Position numbers and translations under genes: made by a program. This document shows, in pieces, positions 38,542 to 51,661 of a DNA stretch of 64,000 nucleotides (its first letter is position 1; each line of letters begins with the position of its first letter). Below the pieces are notes generated by a model. The model saw only the letters and a program-made list of their open reading frames with translations. It was not told where the DNA came from and did no database searches. Origin of the DNA: Takifugu bimaculatus (Eukaryota > Chordata > Actinopteri > Tetraodontiformes > Tetraodontidae); NCBI GenBank assembly GCA_004026145.2, contig CP034989.1:3546108-3610107 (forward strand). Direction: 5' to 3'.

Positions 38542-40980
38542 CGGAGGGTAGGATCATCTGTCACCAACCGGAAGCTGCTCAGCAGGATTAATTCCCCTTT
38601 TTTTTCTTCTTTTAATTAAAACGAGGCGATAGGCGACGTTACTAAAGCAGCCAATCGTTACGCCGGATCGATGCGAGTAGTTAGTATCGATGAGAGCCAG
38701 CGATCCCAGCCGACACTGAATGGTTCATTAAAACCTGACCAAACGTTCAGTTTAGAGGACTCCTATTAAGTATTGCTGGGTTGATACACAATCGTGCTGG
38801 AGTGATGCCTTCAGGCACCAGGAAATATGGTTCCACCTTCTGATTCTTCCCCTTATCCCCTTTTCTTTTTAATTTTCATGTATTTACCTCCAATTTGTAC
38901 TTGATCTGACCTTTGTTCTGCCTCCCAGGCAGTGAGGCTGCTCTGACCCGGCACAGATGAGGACCAGGGTCGGATAAATGGCCCAATTACTCTCCTGAAT
39001 GATGAGGTCCTCCTGTGAGGTCTCCAAATCTGGCACAGCACAACAGAACCCTTTAAGGAGACACAGAGCTTCTTTCAATCAGATACAAGATGGAGTTGTA
39101 TTAGATTAGAAACGCATTTATGAGCATAAAATTGTCGTTTGGGCTCATTTTTGCTGGGTTTTCCGTCCAGATACAACATAAAATCTAGCATCTATAAAAG
39201 CTGGAATGAAACAAACATCAGAACAGTAGGTATAAGAGCTCAGAAGAGTCCCTGAAACCCAGGTTTCATCCCCACAGAAACTACCCGGGAGAAATCGACT
39301 CTCTCAATCCCAAATATTCCATGGAAAGAAACCAGGAAGAAGATTGGAGTTTGTCCTGGGTCCCGAAGGAAGCAGAAACACCAAAACTCAGGATTGCGTT
39401 GCTCAGAATTAATTACCGGCAATAATAATTCCTAATAATAATAATAATAATTCCTGATTATTATTAGGAAAAGTGTCGGCAGCTCCATTCAGCTTCTCTT
39501 TCGGAGGCAAAGTTGTGCTGCTTCACGCCACATTATTACTTTTTACTTTCGTCCAAAGATGACTTTATTTAAGAAATAACATCCCCAGGGTTTGGTTTTA
39601 TTACCATTACCAAAAACAAACACTCTCTTTTCCTCTATGCTCGAAGGCTAAAAGCTAAAACAAGCAAACACAGAAAAAAAGGTTTGATTAAAGTCTGATT
39701 CAGTGCGATCGTTGCTCCCATGTGGTTTTTTATGTCTGTTCCCTTTTTTTATTACTGACATTAGCTTTAACTAAGAGATTTCAGAGCAACTGCAGCAGAT
39801 TTATGGGGCCATTCAGCCACACGGAGACAAGAGGGGCCCAGGGAGTGAGGAGACGTCAGGGGGGGGGGCGTCCACAGACGCGAGGCCTGCTTTTATGGTC
39901 AGACATGAAGCGTTAGCATTGGCTAACAGAGAAGCTAGCCGTCGGAGGAAATCAGTGAGATCAGTTTAAAACGGCTAAAAGTACATCCTGGATCAGCGTT
40001 TATCCAAAGTTTAGCATCCAGATCGAATGTGGCTCAAGCTCCGCCCACAAATGGAGCTTATGCCTTCTGGAAAATTAGTGGTATTAAAACAAGTTGACTT
40101 TCCCTTTGACAGGATTTCGGTCCGTTTCTCTTTTTTTTTTTCTAAATCTCCTCATTCGAAGAGATTTCCGTGCACGCTCGCTGCCCGGCCCGTTCCACAG
40201 CACGTCAGGCTCGGCCTGGGATGAGCCCGATTTAGGCCGACCCGCCCTCCCTCTTCAAAGCTGCCGTGTAATCCAGCCTCCCTGGTTCCGTTCTTCATTC
40301 CCACCATCAGTGTAATCCCACATTACAATTGAACCCACTAAACCTCGGGTGACATATGTTCCACATTCTGAAAGGTATTCTCATCATCCCGCTCTTTCTT
40401 CGCCCCATAATTGATCATATCGCGCGCGCTCCTGATTAAACACCCACTCGCACTTCAGAATTAATCATGCATTGCGTGAACTCAGCATTAATCACGGCGG
40501 AACCGCCGCTCCGTCTCCATTTCTCAGTCGGACTGTAATGGGATATTCATCTCGTGGACAATTAATAACGCCGGCATGGGGCCCTCGCGCACCAGCTCCG
40601 CTTCTTCGGCCCCGCCGTGTTATTTTAAGACGGGGCGACGTTGGAGGGGTCGCAACGAGGGCTTAGATGGGATTCATGAGCACAAATGTGAGGGGACGGC
40701 GGAGCGAGAAGGGACAATGGGGCGAGGTTGGAATTTCATAGACGTGACCCCAGCGTGACGGAGGTCAGGACAGAGCGGCGACCTCCAGGTGATGGAGTCG
40801 CTGGCATGCTCTCACACACGCGCCCGCCGACGGCGCATCAATCTCCTTTAATCCTCTTTGATGGTTTTTATCTATATCACAGAGCTGGTTTTCTCCCCTG
40901 TGACGACCTCCCGCCACCTATTAGGTGATTCATCTACAACCATCGCCGGCAGGGCCGCGCCACACCTGCCCCCACGCACA
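38542..40980. other. Gene-free unique DNA
   Basis: No gene recognised. The minus-strand frame near 38884-39078 is open and unusually non-repetitive, but I recognise no family in it and see no clear splice pair. Sequence at 40310-40500 is AT-rich with several ATTAAT/TTAATC words and could be regulatory. This is only an impression. Confidence 0.35.
39429..39470. repeat. AAT-rich inverted repeat
   Basis: TTCCTAATAATAAT at 39429-39442 and ATTATTATTAGGAA at 39457-39470 are perfect 14-bp arms separated by 14 bases, formed within an (AAT)n microsatellite. Confidence 0.8.
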
Positions 40981-40984
40981 CTCA

Positions 40985-41373
40985 CAATAGAGAAGAACAG
41001 AGAGCGGGAGAGAGAGGACAAGAGAGAGGGGGAGAGAGGAGAGGGGGAGAGAGGACAGAGACAGGAGAGAGAGAGAGACAGGACGGGGAGAGAGAGACAG
41101 AGACGGGGAGAGAGGGGGAGAGAGAGAAACAGAGACGGGGAGAGAGAGAGAGATGGGGGGAGAGGAGACGGGGGAGAGACAGAAGACGGAGAGGAGAGAG
41201 AGAGGAGACGGGGGGGAGAGAGACAAGGGGAGAGGGGAGAGAGAGACAGAGGGGGGGGAGAGACAGAGAGGGGAGAGAAGATGAGAGACGGGAGAGAGAG
41301 AGAGAACAGAGACGGGGAGAGACAGAGAAGAGAGAGAAGGACGAGACGGGAGAGAGAACAGAGACAGAGACGG

Positions 41374-41404
<31 letters not shown>

Positions 41405-41412
41405 CAGAGACG

Positions 41413-41445
<33 letters not shown>

Positions 41446-41447
41446 GA
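40985..41447. repeat. 460-bp polypurine (GA/GGGA/GACA) tract
   Basis: The plus strand is almost entirely purine: GAGAGA, GGGGAGAG and GACAGAGA blocks with scattered C. Because stop codons need T, the plus strand is open for more than 200 codons by default (RERERG composition), so the long frame here is not a gene. Polypurine tracts of this length can form triplex DNA. Confidence 0.93.
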
Positions 41448-42428
41448 ATCAGAGGACTTGGAAATAGATCAATATGCTTTTCTCATCCACTTGACTGAAA
41501 AAAAAAAGCTGGTGCAACTGTAACGCATAAAAGACACAATAACTGCAGCTATTGTGTGTGTCTGTGTGTCCTTGAGCGGCAAAATAGCAAAATAAAGGGG
41601 GGGGGGGCATTTTTGTGAAGTGGAACCATTTTGCTGGGTTTGGTTTGCTGAGACTTGGTCTCAAGGTTGATGTCAGTGTAGGGAGCTGGGTAACGTGTTA
41701 AGCTTGTAGTGTCTCGTAAATATACAAATATGAGGGTGTGTGTGTGTGGGGGGGGGGGGGGTTATTGACCACAACACTGCATTTATAAATCCAACAGACA
41801 TAAATCCAACAGAAAATGTGGCCCTCGGTCAGTTACGAGGGACAAATCGAAGGTACACATCATGTTAGCATTAAACCAGCTAGCTGTAGCATCAGCAGGT
41901 GATGTCACTGTGCTTCTCACACACAGATACTCTGGCATCTATTTGTGTTACAGGAAGGGGGAGGATGAACAGGGTGACTCCATGGCTTAAACACAACTCG
42001 AGTAGTTTTAGTTTCTACAACCCAACAGACTTGATTTGATCAACGCGCCTCTTTGAGCGTAGAAACAGAAAAGAGAAGCAAAGACTGTACCTGTCGACGC
42101 TTGTTGCTGCTCTTGTTTACGCAAATATTCCCACGGTTTTCGTCCAACTTCTTCACAATTTTCCAGATTTGAAACCTCCACAAAAAAAAAAAAAAAAAAA
42201 AAAAGGCTCCCAGGAGCCAAACATGTGTGCTCCGATCCTGGACCTGTCATCTGGGCACCCAATGATGACATCATTATAAGGCCAAAAGCCAAAGGAATCG
42301 TGGGTAATGTAGGAAAACTGCGGCATTCATTGTTCACCATCTTTAACATGTAAAAATATAACATAACTCATCGAACCTGATGATGTCATCAATGCTTTAA
42401 GGCTTCGGTGACCTGTGATTGACAGCAG

Positions 42429-42477
<49 letters not shown>

Positions 42478-43729
42478 CTCTTGTGTAGGATGTACTCTTG
42501 TGTTTCAGTAATGTCACGTCAGTACCCGTCGTTGGAACGACAATGCATTGAAGTTGTGTCTTGTTTTGCTTCTCCTGATGCTAACGCAGGACTGTGCCTG
42601 CCAGGCTCCCACCAGCCCGTCCCCGTGGCTTCAGACAAGATGACGGGTCTTCAAACGGCGCTGGCATCTTTGAAGCACCCTGGCACCGGTCGGACCCTCC
42701 AGATGTCTCCCGCAGCACCCCCGGTGGGTCCGCGGGGACATGGCAAGGGCAGATGTTCTGCCTCCTGTCGCGGCCAGACCATAAAAGACGACAACAGCTG
42801 TCTTTTCATTTTACTGGTGCTATTTTAATTCAAATAAATCCTGCTTCTTCAGTGCAAGGAGTTGGTTCCTACTACACAAGGACGAGCTTAGACAACATGC
42901 TAATTCTGCAGCATTTCAGCAGCCTGTTGCTAATCCATGAACTGGAAACGTTGGGATTTCCACTCAAAAATGGCTGTTTCCTCCGCAGCAGCGGCGTCTT
43001 TTCTCTTCACTGCCGCTGACACCAGCTCGCCACACTCCTCCACGCTGCTGGTTGAAACCTTTCAGCTTCAGCAGACAGGAAAAAGACTCACTTCACGGCT
43101 TCATTTAGCTACCATTGATCACTTCCACGCCGTTCATTCCACGAGTCGATACTCTCCTCAGAAGAAATCAGCACCTTGGTGCATTTAAAAATAAAAAAAA
43201 CCAACGTACACGGTGCAGCAACGTTTGCATTCTGTCTGGATTTGACACCGGCGAGTTGTTTAGGGACCAAAAACAGGGTGAAAAATATTCAGTCAACTTA
43301 TTTACACTTAAAAACGTGTTTGATGTCCCCCAGATGAGCACCCCAGGGAGGAGCAGCACCCACGAGGCACGAGGACACAACAGAGACCAACAGGGAACAT
43401 TTATTCCCATTTCAAGAAAAAATATTGGGAACATTTACGTTCTTTTTAACTCTCCTCTTTGAGCCAAAAATATCAGGATGAATCATCTCCAGCCACCAAA
43501 TCTGCTGCATTAATTATGATTTTCTTAGTTACTGGGGCTAATTTTAGTGGTTCCACTGAGACAGAGAGTCACTCCGCCCCCTCTCAGGACCGCAAACATG
43601 GAGGACGGTCATTTCAGTCTTCTGGGGTCTCTGTTGATCAACAATAGAGGTTAAAGGTGACAGATAAACACCGTTTTACTGTCGTTTTATAGGGGACAAT
43701 GATGCAAGCGGGGGGCGCTGATGGGGCTT

Positions 43730-43731
<2 letters not shown>
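41448..43731. other. Gene-free DNA with poly-A and (CA)n
   Basis: Contains TG/G runs (about 41737-41761), an A run (about 42181-42203) and (CA)n (about 42430-42474). The interval 42581-42840 is GC-rich and open in two frames after a weak CAG acceptor-like site. No family is recognisable and I do not call an exon. Confidence 0.4.

Positions 43732-43813
<82 letters not shown>
43732..43813. repeat. (CA)n microsatellite
   Basis: About 40 CA units, the longest perfect dinucleotide run in the window. The flanking minus-strand VCVCVC frames are artefacts of it. Confidence 0.97.
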
Positions 43814-43814
<1 letters not shown>

Positions 43815-44213
43815 ACGTTTGAAGCATCGGTCGTAACCGAACCGAGCTGCTGAGCGAGAGACCAATCAGGATAACTGCCGACAGCCGGCACCAGTTTAGA
43901 GACATTGGGCTCAATCGGGCCGCGGTTAAAGCCGGAATTCAAAAGGTCGTCCATCTGTTTATTCCTGGTTATTCCCTGTTTCAGCTCCGCCTCCGAGATT
44001 CAACACCTGGTAGCTACAAGAGAAGCACGGAGAGCAGGAGACGGAGTTTTAACCTTACGGAAGAGGTTGAGCCTCCCAGAACAAATGAGCTGGACCCGCT
44101 GCTGGGGCCCGGCCCGGCGCCACGCTGGAGGGTAACACGATTCCTCTTTATCGGATCACGGAGTCTCTTATGAGATTATGGTAATCTTTTATTCCCCGTA
44201 ACCCTTAAATTAC

Positions 44214-44283
44214 TGGCCGCGCTCCCCTCCGGTTCTGGCCGCGCTCCCCTCCGGTTCTGGCCGCGCTCCCCTCCGGTTCTGGC
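44214..44283. repeat. 22-bp tandem repeat, 3 copies
   Basis: GGCCGCGCTCCCCTCCGGTT with CT appended (22 bp) is present three times back to back with essentially no divergence, which suggests a recent duplication. Confidence 0.93.
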
Positions 44284-46650
44284 CGTGGTACCGCGTCCGC
44301 TCTGTCTGATCATTTCTGCATCCTTAAATACAGAAGAAGAACAGACGTTGAGTCGATCAGAACATCGCCAACAGGAACCAAAACATCAATTATGGTTCTC
44401 AGGGGGAGGCTATCATGCTAATGGGCACCGCGGGGGGGATTTAGTCCGGGAAAAACACCGATAGGTGATGTCAAAGGGAGTCTTTGAGGATCTGGACGCA
44501 GGAATTCAACACGGTTCTGGAGCATAAAGGCTCACTGGCACCACGGCAGCCAATTTGTGACCAAGAAATAGTGAGCAACTTTCTTTTCATGTGCTCTATG
44601 CTTCTTCTGGCTACATCGGAAGATTCGTTTGAGTCATTTCAGAGACACGGTTTCTTCCACGAACACCTGAAACCAGCCACAGCCTGACCCCCGACCCGGC
44701 TCAATAGGCCCGCCACCGGTGCCGACGTTCAACCGGACCACCGAAACGAGCCCTTTGATGAAGCGTTGGGCTGCGGGCTAATGAATGCAGCGTACTCGCG
44801 TTAGCTCAGGTAAGCTAGGTGATCAAAACATGGAGTAATGAGGAACTGGAGTCACGACTCCGTAGCCTGGAATCACACATCAAGCAGCAGCGTTCACTAA
44901 TTACGTGGCTACACGGCGGTGGCGGTACCTCCTCCACGCCGACAGCCGCCATCGCCGCTCACGTGACTCCTCCGCGGCGAGGGCGGTCCAGGCCCGTCTG
45001 CCGACGGAGACCGCCGCACGCGTCTGGAATCTGTCCGGAATGGAGTTGAAATCAGAAGTCTTCCCGCCCTGTAGCTGTCTCCTCTGAGCTAACTCGCTCA
45101 CGGAGCCACTTCCTCCGTCCAAACTCGTATCGGTGTCACTTTGTGGACCCCAAACTTTTAATTATATTTGATGAGCTGCCATAAAAATCCAATTTGCCGC
45201 CGTGTCTGCGGGCATTTTCTTATTGCTCTGCTACAGGAGGCCGTCCTCTGCAACTAGCCAGGACGCGCTGGGCAGACGGAGCGGCGTGCTCCCTCCATTC
45301 CCTTTCTATTTCATCTCATTAGCCCTGCTTCCATTAGAGGGGTTTTATGGGCATCTCCAAGTACTGATTTTCCTTTTTTTATATAAGGGTGGTGGAAACA
45401 ACAAAAGAATAAAAAAAAAATCTTGGTAAAAAGTAGCCCATTTTGGACGGATGCAAGACTTTTGTCCAATAAAAGGTCCAAATATTCCGAGTTGCTGATC
45501 TCAGTCAAACACAAATGAACAACAGGTTTTTCTGTCCTTCGGATTTTAAGCTCTTTTCTGTTTATTTCCTTAATAAATCATCATCTTCCACCCACTCGTT
45601 CTGCTTTTTTTGCATCCTGAACGACACTTTGAATAAAATATCTGCTATTATTTGAACGCAGCATTTAGCTATTTGCTAATTGGCACGGTTGGGATTGTTT
45701 TTATCCGAGTGCTGAGAAAACGCTTCTAATTAGCTGTAGCTGTTAACGTTAGCATCTTTTAAAGTGACCGGCTCTGACTGGTTCACATTACCAGCGCCTC
45801 ACCAGGCAGATTTTGCTTTTAATCGTCTTAAACACCAGAAAGACGTTAGCAGAGCTCCCCGTCGAACCTGCTTTCTGGATTTCTCCTGATCTCGATAAAA
45901 AGTCGTCCCCCGAGAGCTCGCTTCAGCTCCAGTTAGCGCCGCGCCCGACATCTCCCGCGGCTGCTGGAGAAAGCAGGGCCTCCAGTTAGCGCTCCCCCGT
46001 CTGGATCGCTCGCCCTCCTCCTCTCCATTCTTCGCATCAGCCTGCTGCTTCCTCGCGGCCCCGGAGCGAAAACGCTTTATTACATTTTTAATGCTGTTTG
46101 TAATTGCTCGGCACACTCGACATGTCGGGAGCAAATGATGCTTCAGCGTGTGGCGTGCTGGGACCTGCGCGGCCCAGCGCGAGTGTCGCTCTAAACAGGT
46201 TTCTTTCATCCACGCTGACTCGGAGCGTCTCCCATGATTAAAGATGAAGGATCTCTTCATGTCAGATGTATGTTTTTATCTATTCGGCTGAGAGTTGGTT
46301 CATTTATTACATTTTTTTTTTTAAAGAATCGGTTTGTTTGTCTGGCCCGCCGTGATTATTTTCTGCTCCTGGCTTTATTTATTAGCATTCTGTGAGCGAC
46401 ACGGCGGCTCTTTTAGAACAATTTCTTCCTCCCCCAGAACCTCCGAGGCTCAATATAACAGATTTCTGTTTGGGTCGGGCTGCACAGAATCGGGCCGTGC
46501 TTCAACGGAACAGGTAAGAAAAGGCTGTGTGGGTGTCCCTGAATTAGCTGAATTAGCAGGCCGCGGCACCTTTAATGACCTGGTGCCTCCTCCAGTCGGT
46601 GCTGGGAGGGTTGTAGCCACGGTGACCACGGATGAATAAACAGATGGTGA
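44284..46650. other. Gene-free GC-rich DNA
   Basis: CpG is frequent (for example 44900-45080). No conserved protein is recognised in any frame and no RNA gene was seen. Short palindromic words built on TTAGC/GCTAA are common. Confidence 0.35.
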
Positions 46651-46654
46651 CATT

Positions 46655-47025
46655 GTGTGAGTCCCAAATCCTTCCCTCGTCCATAAATAGTGCACTAATT
46701 AGGGACCACGTAAGCGAGGAGCCTTCTTGGTAATGTATCCCATAATGAAAGGGACTGTACAAGTGCTCCCTCACCAAGCAATATATCCCATCATCCTTTG
46801 CTGGTCGCGCTAGAAGATAGATGCTAAATAATTAAGCGTCGGGTTAATAAAGAAACTTAACTAGTTTATTTATTACTTGTTAAATCTGGTGTGTTGTCAT
46901 TGTGTGACGTTATTATGTCACCAAATGTGCGTCCAAAAGTGCTGAGGGAGCGAGAGCAACCACCGCCGCTCCCTACATAGTGAGTAGGGAACAGGGAACA
47001 AGTGTGCGATTTAAGGTGAAACCAG
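46655..47025. mobile_element. Probable non-autonomous DNA transposon (MITE) with diverged terminal inverted repeats
   Basis: The left end (about 46660-46705) carries TCCCAAATCCTTCCCT and AGTGCACTAATTAGGGA. The right end (about 46970-47020) reverse-complements to CTTGTTCCCTGTTCCCTACT and CACTATGTAGGGAG. The two ends are recognisably inverted copies of roughly 45 bp, enclosing about 280 bp of AT-rich DNA without coding capacity. AGTGCACTA/TAGGGA ends are common in short fish DNA elements. Exact boundaries and a target-site duplication are not clear, so the superfamily is left open. Confidence 0.45.
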
Positions 47026-49330
47026 CCCAGAAGGAGCGAGGAGGCAGGAAACGGCCGATTCCTCCTGAAGTCAGGAATCTGAAACTCAGGCGCACAGTTA
47101 TGTAAAAGTTTCTAAATGAAATATTGAAACGATTCCGCAGGGACGCGGGAGACCCAGAAAGAGGAAATAAAAAGGCACAAAGACAAACAAGAGGAAAAAT
47201 AAATCAGGAGCCGTTTTATTCCCCAACATGCATATTTAAAACTAGCAACACCCAAAAGTGAAAAATGGCTCCTAGCGTTGCTGTTGTGGCGCCATGAGTC
47301 AGCATATTTAGCATCACAGGAGGTCCAGAATGGCGTTTGAGCGACTTCTCGACACAGGACGCTGCTCCCTGGGACGGTCGTCCATCTTGTTGGATAAATG
47401 CGGCGCTAACGTGGCAGGAAGCACGCTGGGCGGCGCCTGTGCAGAATAATCTCTCCTTTGATGCCCAACGTCCAGGAAACGTTTGTGTTTCGATTAGCAG
47501 CATGTTTGCGTAGCGGAGGAAAGACGAGGGCCAGAGCCGCCCAAAGAGCTTTACAATGAGTCGCTGAGTCTTTATGCTAAGCTACACTGGGCTAAAGAGA
47601 TAATGTCGAGGGTTTAACCGTCAGGATCTCTGTTTTGAACCTTTTATTTCACAGTTGGGCTAAAACAACCCGAGGTGTGTTAAGCTAACCCACACGACTC
47701 ACCGACGAGCTGAAAAAAAACCGACAACAATATCACGACAACCGCTCCCTGCAGCGATCCCTCCGTACGACAACACGCATCCTGCTCTTCCCAGATTAGC
47801 CGAGCCGTCGCTCCGGAGTTCAGCGATGCAGATTGCAGAGTTCAACATCCGTGTTCGGAACAGGTCGGGTTCTTCCACTGCGGCGCACTCGCTCGCGTCC
47901 TGGCGGCCCAGCGGGAGTGTGGATGCCGGGACAGAGACGGGCTCATCTGCAGGCTATATATTATTCACTGCTGCATCACGTCTGTTCCAGGTGAGTGTTC
48001 CTGTGTGCGTGGACACACACACACACACACACAGAGTGTGTATCTCCTCAGCGAGGACCCGCCCCTGGAGAAAACAGAAGGCAGTTGGCGAGGTGGGGGT
48101 CGCGGGGCGCCAGTATCCACCCACATCTCACGCCCGCTTTTTTCTTTTTCCCAGCCGTCTTCTCTCCAGCCAAATGGATTTCTCGACTGGAGACGCAGCC
48201 GACTGATCATCGGCGACATTGAGGGAGCGCTGCTCCGTGACCCCGGGGACCCGCGGCCTTAAATCTCCAAACGAGAGCCGGCGAGAGGAGGAGCGCTTTA
48301 TGACATCGCGCTCCAGTGAGCAACGGGGGAGAGAAAAATAAGTATCAATTTTTACGAGGGGCTCTAAATCAGGACGGGTTTGAGGGGACGGCTTTATTGT
48401 TCAATCTGGCAGCCGGCGCTGGAGGTGTTAGCGAGGTTAGACAAGCGTTGGGCGAGCGCGCTAGCCGCGCCGCCACAATAATCATCTCGCCGCTCCTGCG
48501 GATCGCGACCCGTAAATTGATTAAAGAGAGGAGGGTGACAGAACAATCGACGGCGAGGTTCCGTCGGAGGCGCGGCGAGTCCGCCAGGCCTCCATTAGGT
48601 CGGGCTGTCCGTCCCACCGCGCTGGAGATGATGAGAGGGTGTGAGGGGGTAATGGGAAAACTCAAACCTCATCGGCGGCGTTTATACGAGCTGTCTGCCG
48701 CCGAGGGAGGGGTCGCGGCCCGCTTTGTCTCCCGGAGGAGCAGAAGAAAAAATCATCCGCGCTGTCTGTTTCATTACCGAGAATCATTTCTCCCCAATTC
48801 TGAGGCGATACATCGTTTAGGGAGAGATGAGGGGGGAGGGGCCGTGGCTGCTTTGATTACAGGTGTTGGGGGGACGGGGGTGGGGCAGGATCTGTGGGGG
48901 GGCGGGGCCTGCCTGAGGAAGCGAGACGAGTCGGGCTCCCCAGTTAACGTGTCGCAGATGAATTGTTGTTAAATTGTTGACACGAACGAGCCTGATGTGA
49001 GTCAGTCCCGTGCAAGTTTCGGGTCCTTCTGCTCGTCTTTTAGCCGGGCTAATTAGTTTCTCTAAAAATGTTTCCCTTGGAAACCAGTTAAAAGGATCCC
49101 AAAGATTTAAACTCCCAAACTGCCAAAATTCTGACGGCAGGAATTGTTGTTTTTGTACCTAAAAAAACGATGAGAAAACATTACTGTTAAACATAAAATG
49201 TATTTTAGATTTAGATTTATAATTCAGTTTATTTTAACTTTTTAGCATGGACAGTGTCCGGCTACTTAGCTGTAGCACAGTTAGCAATGAGCCAATTTAC
49301 GTCCCCGAAAACAGAACTACGTCTCGGTTG
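47026..49330. other. Gene-free GC-rich DNA with a short (CA)n
   Basis: A short (CA)n lies at about 48017-48032. The frame at 48316-48972 (plus) is long because the DNA is GC-rich. Its Arg/Gly-rich product has no recognisable domain and no clear splice context. No gene called. Confidence 0.4.
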
Positions 49331-49334
49331 GGAC

Positions 49335-49560
49335 ATTATTGACATGCTACCGCTCTGTCTTTAGCATGCGCATAAATGACAGCATCGTCTGCATGCGTAG
49401 GCGTCACAAATCAGCCACATGTTAACTGTGGAAAGGCTAAAAGTCCCAGGATCGAGCCTTGTGTGACACCAAGTTCCAGGGAGAACAGTGTGACAGTGCT
49501 AACAAAACAAGCCTCAATCATTCATGAACAAACCATGATGATTAGCACGAGTTCCAGTTT
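49335..49560 (-). mobile_element. Decayed LINE reverse-transcriptase fragment
   Basis: On the minus strand, 49470-49438 reads GVTQGSILGLL, matching the non-LTR retrotransposon RT motif GVPQGSxLGPLL. About 25 codons further on, in another frame, 49398-49360 reads THADDAVIYAHAK, matching the catalytic YADDTVIY block. Order and spacing fit an RT palm domain (L2/CR1/Rex-type, not resolved). At least one frameshift and stop codons separate the motifs, so it is a dead fragment. Confidence 0.7.
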
Positions 49561-51600
49561 CATCAACAGACTCCAAATACAGCTGATTTATGATAACGAT
49601 CCTGTTAGCAGCCTGTTGTTAGCCGGTTCATCGTGGCACCAAAGCATCAAACAGCCTAAAACAACCACTCTGGCAGCGTTATTATGTGACAGGCAGGGGG
49701 TTAGACACCTATTTCCTTCACATTCATGCCTGTGACATCTGTTTTACCTCACACCTTGAGGGGAAGCGAAACTCACAAATATAATATTTTAGCTACGTAC
49801 AAGCAGGTTCCCTTTGATTTGTTTGGCTCCCCGCGCAGCAGAAAGCAGAGTTTGAAAGTGGGGGGTGGGCGACTGCTTTTCCCCTCCTCTGGAAGTCCCC
49901 GGAGGACGTCCTGTGTAGCCGCGCTTGATTCCTTCTGACAACGAGCCGCTGGAGTAATAAAAGCGAGGAGGGTGGCTGGAGAGCAGCGAGGCCAATTTTC
50001 CAGATTTCAACCAATGGCTGGAACATCTGAGAGCACCTGTCCTCCCCAGGTCCCACATCAGTTTCCTCCCCTAGTTAAACTCCTGCTTGTCCGTCCCCCC
50101 AACACGCGTCTCGGTAATTAAAATGTCTGATTTTCCCGAGCGGCGCTGGTGCCGGCGTAATCCTGGTGGTCCGGCGCTGTTATTTCACTTATTAAACTCT
50201 GCCAGTCGGTTGGCAAAAAAATTAGCATTTGACATTTAGCGGCGTGGGGGGAAAATGGTTGATGATAAGTTCATTAGCTCGGGGAGCGGCTGCGACCAAT
50301 CCGATGGGGAATCAGCTGACACGTTGGTGATCTTACAACTCCGATTCTGGTGGAGATTCAAGCGACACCAGGCTGCGTAAATTAGCGGTGGCTGGGACGA
50401 GCGCTAAGGTCTCGACTAACAGCGTATATTTCCCCTTTTGAATATATTAAACTTCAAATATGAGTCCAAACTGGATCATTGGAAGCAGCAGGACAGAATT
50501 ATTAACAAGTTTCCGAAGTCTGGATTACGTATGTAGCATAAAGGCGACTCTAGCGGTTAACTTTAGCCATAAAGCTTGTTGAGGGTCCTGGTAGTTCCAA
50601 GAAGGGAACATCGGTTTTAACAAAAGCAGTTGGAACCGACGCGTCTTTAAACGAAACTACGCTACGTTCCCTTCAGTGAGGGGCAGAAATCTGGAGCCGA
50701 TCGGATCGGAAGGGATCGAAGGAGGGCTGATTCCTCGGTCTCAGAGGTTTTTTCCTTCAACCTTCCCGCCGTGTCCTTGGTGGACCTCCGCTGGACGCGT
50801 CTCTCTGGCGGCGTGACGCGTCTGCGGCTACATTAGCAGCAGAATCGCCAGCGTACCGCCGAGATCGTCTCTTGGACACGAGCTGTTTCCCGAGATGAGA
50901 TCCCCTCGTCCGTGGAACCTTCCGGAGCGTCGCTCCTTGGCCTGCCTAAGACTGACATCACGCGTTTCCATCCCAGCTGATTTACCTTCACATCGATCAC
51001 ACTTTCAAACAAACGAGGCCCGAATCCTGTTTTCATCCTTGATTATTCGTCTTTAAATTCGGACCGAGCTGCACAATCGGGCAGTTTTTCACGCTCGGTT
51101 GAAAGCGGCTGATTCGGGGAATCGGCAGGTGCCGCCTCCATCGATAACTGCTTAAAGTGTATTGATGGAGGTTAATCTGGCACTCCTGGGCAGGAATCTC
51201 TGATTAAGACAGTGGCCAGTGAAGACACGCAGAGGTCGATACCTCCCGCTTCCTCCTCCTCTTCTCTTCCTCCTCAGAAACTCTCCTCGCTCCCTCCCTT
51301 TTTATTCAAATCTCCCTTCCCTCCAGTTTAAGGGGTGTTTGCAGCCGGTTGGGAGGTCCTCGCAGATGCAGCTCAACCTCTCTCCACCTTCCAGGACCAA
51401 AGGAACCAAAGGCAGCCCGGCTTCTCCGCTGCTTATAGACGGTATTAACCTTTGTCATGGACGTCGGTATATAAACGGCGCCGCTGCACGGTGGCATTTG
51501 TCTAGGATGAGGTGTGGGGTCTTCATGCTAAATGCCACCAGTAATGAAGCGCTTCTCTGCCGGTGCTCATGCTGCAGCTAATGGGCACTAAGAGTCCCCC

Positions 51601-51604
<4 letters not shown>
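49561..51604. other. Gene-free unique DNA
   Basis: No gene or repeat with clear ends is recognised. The minus-strand frames near 49790-50058 and the plus-strand frame at 51219-51581 have no domain features. Confidence 0.35.
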
Positions 51605-51646
<42 letters not shown>

Positions 51647-51661
51647 AAGAGAGAGAGAGAA
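51605..51661. repeat. (TG)n-(GA)n compound microsatellite
   Basis: (TG)n for about 28 bp, directly followed by a GA/GAAA-rich run. Confidence 0.93.

Noticed and set aside
38884..39078. Minus-strand open frame with non-repetitive composition
   Set aside because: No family recognised and no clear splice sites. 60 codons is not unusual by chance.
40858..41523. 221-codon Arg/Glu-rich open frame
   Set aside because: Purine-only DNA cannot form stop codons, and composition changes abruptly at the tract edges.
42581..42828. Possible exon after an acceptor-like CAG at about 42578-42580
   Set aside because: Two frames are open, neither resembles a known family, and no matching donor or neighbouring exon is found.
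48316..48972. 218-codon plus-strand open frame
   Set aside because: Arg/Gly-rich product of GC-rich DNA, no domain, and overlapped by an open frame on the other strand.
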